Shown piece by piece: positions 54,638 to 62,369 of a stretch of 64,000 bases of DNA (positions are counted from its first letter, which is position 1; each line of letters begins with the position of its first letter). The notes beneath the pieces were generated by a model. That model ran no database searches and had not been told where the DNA came from. It worked only from the letters and a program-made list of their open reading frames with translations. The position numbers and the translations under genes were made by a program. Origin of the DNA: an uncultured Caulobacteraceae bacterium (GTDB lineage Bacteria; Pseudomonadota; Alphaproteobacteria; Caulobacterales; Aquidulcibacteraceae); NCBI GenBank assembly GCA_902826145.1, contig CADEDT010000003.1, positions 1 to 64,000 of the forward strand. Direction: 5' to 3'.

Positions 54638-57600
54638 CTAGTGCGGCTCTGCCGATTGTGTGGATCGGCGGGGATGCGGCAGGAATTCCCGACTGCGGGC
54701 GTGGGCAAAGAACGTTCGAAGCCACGATTGTGTCGCCGCGAACTGATTGAGCTCAAGTCTGTCGAAGATTGCCCAGGACCTGGTGCTATCCAGAGGTATG
54801 TCGCGCGCGCCTGTCTGCGGCGCCGTCTGCTTCAAGACAACTCCAAGCGCGGGCTCAAGCGCCGAGTCTTGCAGCGTTCGCGCCGTGGCCTCCATCCCAA
54901 ATGCGTCTTGGTCGATTAGCTCGACGGCATAGCCATCCGCAACCAGAGCTTTCACGACCTCAGCATAACTGATTGGGTGGCGCGATGTGAGATGATAGCT
55001 GGGCTCATTCGCGTCCTCATCGGCGAGGCGTACGATCCACTCGGCCATGACGTCTACTGGAACAAGGGACAACGCTGGATCGATCTTGTTCGCGGCGATA
55101 CCCAGCGAGATGGCCGCTTGTAGGAAGCGTGGAAAGAAGTGATCGGCGATGTTGATCTGGAATTTTCCCGTCACGGAATGTGGCGCCACCGTCGAAGCGC
55201 GATATATGGCCGCCGAACCGCCTGATGCTCGAAACGCCTCAACCGCACCCTCAGCGAGGAATTTGCTCTCACTGTAGGCCTCGGTGAGTGTCTGACCAAG
55301 GTCAAGGTCGCGCTCGCTGAGGGTTGGTGGGTTCTGTGCGTGTCTCCACACACCAGCAACGCCGATTGACGAAACGTGGTGGAGCGCCGCACCGCGAGAT
55401 ACTGCAAGCTCTATGACGGCGCGCATGCCGTTCGTGTTCGCGCGAATGATCTCGCTTGGAGAAGCTACGTGTCGCACGTCGGCCGCAGCGTGGAAAATGT
55501 GATCAAGCGGTGCGGGGGCAGACCAAGCGTTCCAGGTCGCCGCGCCGTTGGCAATGTCCGCTGCAAACGCGCGGACACGTAGTTCAATTTGACGCGCTGC
55601 CTCGTCGCCGAAGTACCACTGCAGCACGCCGCGCAGGCGCTCAGTCGCAGCTTTGTCGTTTGCCGCGCGCACAGGGCAGTAAATCTGGGTAGTGGTGGCG
55701 TTCACCAACGCCTGGAGGATATGCGCGCCCAGAAATCCGGTGGCGCCTGTTAGAAGCACGCCCCGGCTGTTCGATACCGGGGTTGAGCGAGTTGTGGTCA
55801 GGCTGAAGTGAGCAGGAAGCCGCGCGCGTTGCGAAAGAGCCGCAGATTCTTGGTGTTCGCTCCTAGGCAACGCTGCCGCGAATTCGGAGAGCGTCTGGTG
55901 AGTGAAGAGCGTCTGCGGTTTTACGTAGAAGCCTGCTAGGCGCATATGCGCGGCAACTTGGATGGCGGAAAGTGAGCTGCCGCCAATATGGAAGAAGTTG
56001 TCCTCTCTGGCGGGTAAAGATGCCAGACCAAGCACGGACATCCATGCTTCCGCGACCTTGGTTTCCGTGGCGCCGATTGGGGGGTTCGTCGTGGATCGTG
56101 ATTGCCGCGAATTAGGAAGCGCGGTCCGATCGACTTTCCCGTTGTGGGTTACCGGCAGGGAAGAGATGAACTCGATCGAGCTTGGGTTCATGTATGATGG
56201 CAGGCGTTGCTTGAGATACTCCCGAATGCCTGCCTCCCGCTTGGACAGTTGAGATCGTGAAATAGGTCGATTGGTCGCTGGGGTTCCCAAGGTGTGAGCA
56301 CCGCTGGGCCAAACAATATTGCCACCCTCTTTTCCTATAGGTTGAAAGGCAACATCGAACGCACCTTCGCGGTCAGCGCTGAGCCAACTAGTGCGCGCGG
56401 CGATTTTCGCGTTACGAGCGGCCGCGATGATTCCCGCGGGCGTGACTCCGTTTTTGCTAAACCAAGCATGGGGGACGCGGCGCCAGCCCAGTGGGCGCGG
56501 GTCTCTGTCTAGTTCCCTCGCCAGCGCAGAGAACGCGAGGTCATCAAGCCGCTCGGGTGTTTCACGCCAATCGACGTCAATTCGCGTCTGCGTATTTAGA
56601 GTAACGCTAACATCATAACGATAGCGGCTGATCTCATTGGCTTCAGACATCAGCTTTGGCGAGACGTGGAGGCCAGCGCTGCGCCGGGCGGCAAAGTCCG
56701 CGAACAATGCCGGATGGACAAGGAGCTCGTGCTCGTTGGCCTTGAGACGCGCGATCTCGGCAAAGACCCGGCGCTCCTCTTGACTTCGCGCACGTGCCAC
56801 TTCGTCAAGAAAGTGATCGTGAAGATGTGCCGCGCGTACGTCGCCGATAAATATCTGTCCGCCCGGATTGGTGCGCGACGCTGCTAGCTCAAGGACGTGG
56901 CGCAAATAGTCTTCGTCTGAAAAATACTGAATGACAGAATTCAGAATGACCAAGTCGTAGGTGCGATCCGCGAAGACCTCCACATGCGCTGCAGCGCAGA
57001 CGAAACACGTGTTTGTCGCGCCGGATATGCAAGCGCGCTGTTGCGTCTGTTCTATAACGACGGGTGAGATGTCAGTGGCGTCGTAGCGTGCGCACCGGGG
57101 CGCCAGGTGTTCAAGCAATAGTCCTGTTCCACACCCAATCTCAAGAACCTCCGGCGGCCCTGTCCTTGGTTGTTGCGACAGAAGCTCTTCTATCCGCGCC
57201 ACTGTTGTGTCGCGCCACTTTTCCATTTGATTGAGTGGAATAGGACGTGCGTCGCTGCTCTGATGCCATCCGGCGAACTGATCAAAGTTGCCATCATGCA
57301 TAAAATCGAACAGCTGGCGCCATTCGTTGCTGGCGTCGCTGCGCGCTCCGCTGGTTGTTCGGGGGGCGACAAAGGCAGTGAGTCTCGCGCCGGTCTCTGA
57401 ACTGAGATCATAACGCACCGCCGCCTCAGCGACATCCGGGTGTTGCGTGAGGATCGCTTCGATCTCTCCCAGTTCAACACGGAAACCTTGGATCTTTACT
57501 TGGTTGTCGCGCCGGCCTCGGAACTCCAGTTGCCCATTGCGCCAGCGGCCAGAGTCGCCAGTGGCGAACCAGCGCTTGCCGATGTAGTCATGAAATCTCG

Positions 57601-60031
57601 CTGACGTATGTTCGAGATCCTCGTGATAGCCCTCGGATACGCCGGCGCCACCGATGAGAATTTGCCCCTCTATTCCATCTGGAACAGCGCGCCCGTCGTC
57701 GTCTGCGATGACAATGTCGACGTTCGCGAGTGGCTCTCCGATGAGGTGCCCTTCAACCTGGCCATGCCGGACATAGCGCGTCGCGAGAATTGCCGCTTCG
57801 GTTGGTCCGTAGGTCACGGTGACTCGCGCGCGCGGAAATAGCGTGGCGACTTCCTCAAGCAGAGAAGGAGGAACGAGATCGCCGCCCGTAGTGACTTCAC
57901 GCATGCCCAGATAGGCGGCGCTGGACTGACGCAGACCCTCCAGGAGCGTGCTCATGAACGCCGGGACCGCTTGGAAGGCCGTCACGCGTTGGAATATTGC
58001 CGCCAGTTGTTTTGGATCGATCCACTCGTCTCGCGTGACAAATCTGGCTTCCGCACCTACCAGCAATGGCGAAAACAGTTCGAACAATAAGATATCAAAT
58101 CCGACGGGGGCTAGTACCGCGAAAACGTCATCGGCTCTCATCCCGAAATCAGACTGCACCGCGAGAAGCGTATTGACGACGTTGCGGTGCCGCACCCTAA
58201 CGCCACGAGGCGCTCCTGTGCTTCCGGACGTAAATATAATATAGGCAGTAGCGTCGCTACTCACCGACCGAGATGTGCATTCAGTGCTATCGTTGCTGAA
58301 GACGCGCTCGAGCAAGATGTTCGGTTTGTCGATGCCATCGACGCCATCATGAAGGATCAGCTTCGCTTGCGCGATTGCGCACATAGCTTGGCGGCGCGGT
58401 GTGGGCTGTGTGGGATCGATTGGAAGCAGGACCGCCCCCGCTTTCAGAACGCCCAGCATCGCGGCTGCCAAGGTAGGAGAGCGTGGAAGAACGGTCGCGA
58501 CCACGTCACCGGGCACGATGCCAGCCTTCATAAGAAGTGACGCTATGCGATCTGAGGCATGCGCGAGCTGTTGATAGGTGAACTGAGCATGTGATGAGGA
58601 GACGGCGATACGTGTGGGCGTTCGTGCGCACTGCGCATCGACCAATTCGTGGAGCGTTTGACTTGCTTCTGCCCACGCAACGCGTGGTCCTGTCGTCGGT
58701 GAAACCGTTTCCTGCGAGATCGCGACGCGACCCAATGGCGTTTCTGGCGCGGCGAGCCAAGCTGTCGCAAAGGTAGAAAACAGTTGCGCGATCCGCGCCG
58801 CGTCTTCCCGCGAAAACAATGCGGACTTCCAGCCGAGCCGAGCGCTTCGGCCCGAATCTGGCGGATAGAAAGTCCACTCGAGATCAAAGCGGGCGCCGTC
58901 GAAGGGCGCCGATAGAATCTGCGCCACCGCGCTGTCAAACGATGGCGCTGCGCGACTAGTCGATTGGTATGCTACGAGAACCTGGAACAGGGGATTGTGG
59001 CTAAGTGATCGCTCCAGACCAAGTGATTCAATCACAGCCTCAAGCGGAGCCGCAATGTGGTCTTGGGCGTTCATTACCTTGTCGCGCGTGCGCGCGATCT
59101 CCGTTGTAAGATCATCGTTTCTATCAAGTTGAAATCGCGTCCCGAACGTGTTGACGAATAGACCGAGGGTTTTTTCGAACGCGGGATCGAATCTATTGGC
59201 GTGCGGTGAGCCTAGAATGAAGTCGCTTTGGCCGGACAAGCGCCCAAGGAACGCCCCGACGAGCGTGAGCACGACACAATAGGGCGACGTATGCAGTTCA
59301 CGCGCAAGCCCGGCCACGGCGTTCTGCACCTCCGTTGACCAGACGATGTCGATGGACTCGCCGTCGAAATCTTGCTGGCTCGGCCGACGTTTTGCGAACG
59401 GCAAGTCGAGCGCCGCTGCGCCTCGGAATTGCCGCGTCCAGAACTCGATATCCGGTTCGCTTACGTTCTCTGTGAAATCGATGAACGAAGCAGCGGCTGG
59501 TCCATCGTAGCGCTCTCCGAGGCTGGCGGTCTTGTATGCCGCCGCTAGGCGTTCCCATAAGAGCCCGAGCGACCATCCGTCCGTGATTATGTGATGCTGG
59601 CTTACAACCAGCGCGCCGACGTCGCCGTCTTCCAGCGTGAGGAGTTCGAACCACACAGGTGGTTTGCCCTCGAAGAGGTTGAACGTCGCACGGCTGGCCG
59701 CGGCCAACCGCGTTGCTGCGGCATTGGGCAAATCACGAAGCTCGGCGTCGACACGACGAATGTCGGGGCAATGCTCGGATGGGCCAGCAACAACGCTGCA
59801 GGGCGCGTTCTCGGCGACCACAAAGCCCATTCTCAGCGCGTCGCACTCGCAGACGACAGACGCGATTGCTTGGCGGAGGTGGCTCGCGTTCAGCGGCTTC
59901 GGAAACAAGAGACCCGAGGCGACAGTGTATGCAGAGCTTTGTGGGTTCAGCCGGTGCAAAAACCACATGCGTGCTTGCGCGCGTGTGAGAGCATGACAAG
60001 AGGGGACGCTCTTCAATCCGCTGATCTGCAT
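54638..60031 (-). CDS. Single-module NRPS: condensation, adenylation with embedded methyltransferase, carrier, reductase; 1797 aa
   Basis: ATG 60031 has GAGGGG seven bases upstream; the upstream frame to 60586 overlaps the divergent gene and is not NRPS-like. C domain: SCHALTRAQARMWFLH at the N-terminus and HHIITDGWS near 147. A domain: TSGSTGAPRG near 600, YGPTEAA, NQVKIQGFRVELGE near 847 and NGKVDRTAL near 1297. A SAM methyltransferase (VLEIGCGTGLL near 962) is inserted between the A8 and A10 motifs. Carrier: HIGGSSLSA near 1352. Terminal thioester reductase: LLTGATGFLG near 1427 and YSESK near 1587. By eye the ten-residue A-domain code reads roughly D-I-F-Q-V-T-T-I-L-K. The N-terminal C domain implies an upstream donor, probably the partner NRPS or the free carrier. 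Release as aldehyde or alcohol is expected. Confidence 0.93.
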   Translation of the reverse strand: MQISGLKSVPSCHALTRAQARMWFLHRLNPQSSAYTVASGLLFPKPLNASHLRQAIASVVCECDALRMGFVVAENAPCSVVAGPSEHCPDIRRVDAELRDLPNAAATRLAAASRATFNLFEGKPPVWFELLTLEDGDVGALVVSQHHIITDGWSLGLLWERLAAAYKTASLGERYDGPAAASFIDFTENVSEPDIEFWTRQFRGAAALDLPFAKRRPSQQDFDGESIDIVWSTEVQNAVAGLARELHTSPYCVVLTLVGAFLGRLSGQSDFILGSPHANRFDPAFEKTLGLFVNTFGTRFQLDRNDDLTTEIARTRDKVMNAQDHIAAPLEAVIESLGLERSLSHNPLFQVLVAYQSTSRAAPSFDSAVAQILSAPFDGARFDLEWTFYPPDSGRSARLGWKSALFSREDAARIAQLFSTFATAWLAAPETPLGRVAISQETVSPTTGPRVAWAEASQTLHELVDAQCARTPTRIAVSSSHAQFTYQQLAHASDRIASLLMKAGIVPGDVVATVLPRSPTLAAAMLGVLKAGAVLLPIDPTQPTPRRQAMCAIAQAKLILHDGVDGIDKPNILLERVFSNDSTECTSRSVSSDATAYIIFTSGSTGAPRGVRVRHRNVVNTLLAVQSDFGMRADDVFAVLAPVGFDILLFELFSPLLVGAEARFVTRDEWIDPKQLAAIFQRVTAFQAVPAFMSTLLEGLRQSSAAYLGMREVTTGGDLVPPSLLEEVATLFPRARVTVTYGPTEAAILATRYVRHGQVEGHLIGEPLANVDIVIADDDGRAVPDGIEGQILIGGAGVSEGYHEDLEHTSARFHDYIGKRWFATGDSGRWRNGQLEFRGRRDNQVKIQGFRVELGEIEAILTQHPDVAEAAVRYDLSSETGARLTAFVAPRTTSGARSDASNEWRQLFDFMHDGNFDQFAGWHQSSDARPIPLNQMEKWRDTTVARIEELLSQQPRTGPPEVLEIGCGTGLLLEHLAPRCARYDATDISPVVIEQTQQRACISGATNTCFVCAAAHVEVFADRTYDLVILNSVIQYFSDEDYLRHVLELAASRTNPGGQIFIGDVRAAHLHDHFLDEVARARSQEERRVFAEIARLKANEHELLVHPALFADFAARRSAGLHVSPKLMSEANEISRYRYDVSVTLNTQTRIDVDWRETPERLDDLAFSALARELDRDPRPLGWRRVPHAWFSKNGVTPAGIIAAARNAKIAARTSWLSADREGAFDVAFQPIGKEGGNIVWPSGAHTLGTPATNRPISRSQLSKREAGIREYLKQRLPSYMNPSSIEFISSLPVTHNGKVDRTALPNSRQSRSTTNPPIGATETKVAEAWMSVLGLASLPAREDNFFHIGGSSLSAIQVAAHMRLAGFYVKPQTLFTHQTLSEFAAALPRSEHQESAALSQRARLPAHFSLTTTRSTPVSNSRGVLLTGATGFLGAHILQALVNATTTQIYCPVRAANDKAATERLRGVLQWYFGDEAARQIELRVRAFAADIANGAATWNAWSAPAPLDHIFHAAADVRHVASPSEIIRANTNGMRAVIELAVSRGAALHHVSSIGVAGVWRHAQNPPTLSERDLDLGQTLTEAYSESKFLAEGAVEAFRASGGSAAIYRASTVAPHSVTGKFQINIADHFFPRFLQAAISLGIAANKIDPALSLVPVDVMAEWIVRLADEDANEPSYHLTSRHPISYAEVVKALVADGYAVELIDQDAFGMEATARTLQDSALEPALGVVLKQTAPQTGARDIPLDSTRSWAIFDRLELNQFAATQSWLRTFFAHARSREFLPHPRRSTQSAEPH

Positions 60032-60248
60032 GTCAGGTCCCCTCATCGGTTCACCGTCGGCTAAGCGGAACGCGCGCTGTTCTAACTCCAGACAGTGATC
60101 GTGTGAGCGCTGGGGACACTCAAGTTGATATTGTGTTGCGAAACATTCTTGGGTTGAGTAAAGTGCATGACCTCGCGAGTGGTGCAACAAAAATCGTAAG
60201 ACACTTTGAGCGGCCCACGCGCAAGCCGAGCGATTGTGGAGGCGATGT
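60032..60248. promoter_or_regulatory. Divergent promoter region of the NRPS cluster, 217 bp
   Basis: It separates the leftward NRPS operon from the rightward monooxygenase operon and must hold both promoters. ACTCAA (60117-60122) and TTGAGT (60153-60158) form a widely spaced inverted repeat, and TTGATA at 60124-60129 is a possible -35. There is no clear sigma-70 pair. Confidence 0.45.
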
Positions 60249-61274
60249 TTGCAGATTAGCCTCGCCTTCTTTTCTGCCGATGGTGACAGGCCGGCTCCGC
60301 TGGATTTTTGTATCGCGGCGTCGGAATGGGCGGATCGAAGCGGATTGTGCGCGGTTTGGGTGCCAGAGCGACACTTCCATGCGTTTGGAGGTGCGTTCCC
60401 CGATCCTGCGGTTGTCGCGGCAGCGATCGCGGCGCGAACCGAGCGGGTTGAAATTCGTGCGGGCAGCGTCGTCGTTACTTTGCACGACGCCCTCGATGTC
60501 GCTGAACGCTGGTCGATGGTGGATTGCTTGTCCAATGGCCGTGTTGGGATGGCATTTGCTTCAGGTTGGAGGGAGGAGGACTTCATATTGAAGCCATCCG
60601 CGTATGCGGATCGGCATGAGTTGATGTGGCGTCAGATCGGGGAATTGCGCACACTTTGGCGAGGCGGGAGCGTCGAGAGACGGGACGGGTCGGGAAAGAC
60701 GTGGCGTTTGAAGAGCTATCCGCGCCCTGTCCAACCCGAATTGCGCGCCTGGGTCGCTGCCGCGAAGGCCGGTCCCGTTGTGACACGCGCGGCCAACGTC
60801 GACGCAGGCATTTTCACACACTTGGTCGCGCAAAGCGTCTCTGAACTGGAAGGAATGATTGCGCAGTATCGGGACGCGTGCAGAGGCGCGGGGCACGTCG
60901 CCTTGATGCTTCACACTTACGTTGCTGACTCTGACGAGGCGGCGCGCGGTCGGGCCCGGACGCCGCTGCGGAACTACTTCCGCCAATGGCGCGACCTCAG
61001 TGGCGGCGGAGCAGAACGCCTGCCGCAAGAGCAGGAAGAGCTCATGCTGCAAGTGTCCGTCGAGCGATATTTTCGCGGTCGCTCCCTTATCGGCTCAGTC
61101 GACACTTGCTGCGAGATGCTGTCACAATTGGCGGAAATCGGCGTCGATGAAGTTGCATGCCTGACTGATTTTGGAATCGAGGACGACGTCGCCTTGGAAG
61201 GTCTTCGATTGCTGGGACACGTGGCCGAAAGAGCCCAGGCCTTTAATGTAGGAGCTGATCGTGTCTGCACATGA
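60249..61274 (+). CDS. LLM-class flavin-dependent monooxygenase of natural-product type, 341 aa
   Basis: TTG 60249 has GGAGG at 60238-60242 and gives the family-like start MQISLAFFSADGD; a TTG at 60234 is less well placed. Luciferase-like hallmarks include SGLCAVWVPERHFHAFGG, SVVVTLHDALDVAERWSMVD and GRVGMAFASGW. Members of this group occur inside or beside NRPS/PKS modules, where they hydroxylate carrier-bound substrates. The stop overlaps the following carrier-protein region, so the two probably work together. Substrate unknown. Confidence 0.9.
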   Translation: MQISLAFFSADGDRPAPLDFCIAASEWADRSGLCAVWVPERHFHAFGGAFPDPAVVAAAIAARTERVEIRAGSVVVTLHDALDVAERWSMVDCLSNGRVGMAFASGWREEDFILKPSAYADRHELMWRQIGELRTLWRGGSVERRDGSGKTWRLKSYPRPVQPELRAWVAAAKAGPVVTRAANVDAGIFTHLVAQSVSELEGMIAQYRDACRGAGHVALMLHTYVADSDEAARGRARTPLRNYFRQWRDLSGGGAERLPQEQEELMLQVSVERYFRGRSLIGSVDTCCEMLSQLAEIGVDEVACLTDFGIEDDVALEGLRLLGHVAERAQAFNVGADRVCT

Positions 61275-61524
61275 GCTAGCCACAGCCGATCTTGAGCGCT
61301 TGGCGCAGATATGGCGCGAGCATTTGCCGGAAGAGCGGCAGGTGTCTGGCGACGAAGGTTTCTTCGAGAGTGGCGGAGACTCACTAGGGGCCACGATGAT
61401 CCTCATCGGTACGAAGGAATCTCTCGGTGTGGATGTGCCGCTGGAGACATTTTTTGAAGCGCCGACACTAAATGGGCTGGCGGCGGCGGTCGCTAGGCTG
61501 CGCGCACAAGACATGTCCTCATAA
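61261..61524 (+). CDS. Free-standing peptidyl/acyl carrier protein, 87 aa
   Basis: The start is GTG 61261 inside the end of the monooxygenase gene (14-bp overlap). The 4'-phosphopantetheine attachment Ser is in ESGGDSLGATMI, within a normal carrier four-helix pattern (LERLAQIWREHLP to TLNGLAAAVARL). The cluster PPTase would load it. It likely carries the amino acid oxidised by the coupled monooxygenase, or passes a starter unit to one of the C domains. Confidence 0.93.
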   Translation: MSAHELATADLERLAQIWREHLPEERQVSGDEGFFESGGDSLGATMILIGTKESLGVDVPLETFFEAPTLNGLAAAVARLRAQDMSS

Positions 61525-61559
61525 CTCCTCAACACCCTCCGGCCCTGGAGCGTACTATA

Positions 61560-62339
61560 GTGTCTTACGAGATCGTCATTGAGACGGAGGAGGCGTTTCG
61601 GGAGGCGCTGCAGCGCGGACCCTTAATTGGTGCGCGTGTAACGGCGCCGGTCATTGCAGACGTCGAGATTGATGAGGCCCACATCGAAAGATGTCAGTTT
61701 GATGCTGTCAGCTTCAAGTCCTGCGGCTTTCTTGCGGGAAAGATTCTCCAGTCGGAGTTCGTTAAGTGCAGATTTGCAAGCTGCACGTTCGAAGACGCCG
61801 AAGTCCGTTCAAGCAAGTTCTACGACGACGAAACCCGCACCGGTTGCGACTTCGCTTTCAGCGAGTTCAAATTGGCGCGATTTCACAGTTGCAATCTCTC
61901 TTCGTCTAAATGGAATGGCTGCGACATGTTCTCGGCTAGCTTCGAGGACTGCAATCTACGATCCACCGCATTCACGCGTGTAAAATTCTCACGCGCATAC
62001 TCCAAGTCAAAGATCATCAACGCGGCGAAGTTCTTGGGCTGCAATCTGAACTACGCGGATCTTCAAGAAACGAACTTCAGTCAATGCGAAATCGTGCGTT
62101 GTCATCTCAACGAGTGTCTGCTGAACCGCTGCGACTTCTCGGAGGCGGTTTTGTCGAACTCGGTCTTCACCGGCAGTACCTTTCAAGGAGCGAATTTCAA
62201 GGGCGCCAACCTCGTTGGCGCAAGCATCGGTGGCCTGAGCATTGCCGAGCTGGCCGACTATCGCGGTATGCAGATTAGCGCCCGCGAACAAGAAGCGTTG
62301 CTCAGTGAGCTGGGAATTCGTGTGGTCTTTGATGACTAG
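61560..62339 (+). CDS. Pentapeptide-repeat protein, 259 aa
   Basis: The start is GTG 61560. From about residue 40 to 215 the chain is a run of five-residue units of the A/C(D/N)(L/F)xx type: CNLSS, CNLRS, TAFTR, VKFSR, ADLQE, TNFSQ, CDFSE, ANFKG, ANLVG. This predicts a right-handed quadrilateral beta-helix. Members such as Qnr, AlbG and McbG protect DNA gyrase. Position between carrier and NRPS genes suggests self-resistance or a structural role; neither is proven. The usual C-terminal dimerisation helix may be the last 40 residues. Confidence 0.9.
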   Translation: MSYEIVIETEEAFREALQRGPLIGARVTAPVIADVEIDEAHIERCQFDAVSFKSCGFLAGKILQSEFVKCRFASCTFEDAEVRSSKFYDDETRTGCDFAFSEFKLARFHSCNLSSSKWNGCDMFSASFEDCNLRSTAFTRVKFSRAYSKSKIINAAKFLGCNLNYADLQETNFSQCEIVRCHLNECLLNRCDFSEAVLSNSVFTGSTFQGANFKGANLVGASIGGLSIAELADYRGMQISAREQEALLSELGIRVVFDD

Positions 62340-62369
62340 TGCGGCGCACTTTTCGGGCGCTGGACGCCC

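Noticed and set aside
54638..60031. Thioesterase release domain
   Set aside because: The C-terminus has GATGFLG and YSESK of a thioester reductase; no GxSxG thioesterase motif is seen there.
60032..60586. 185-residue N-terminal extension of the NRPS frame
   Set aside because: It overlaps the divergent monooxygenase gene, is not condensation-like, and ATG 60031 has a good GAGGGG site.
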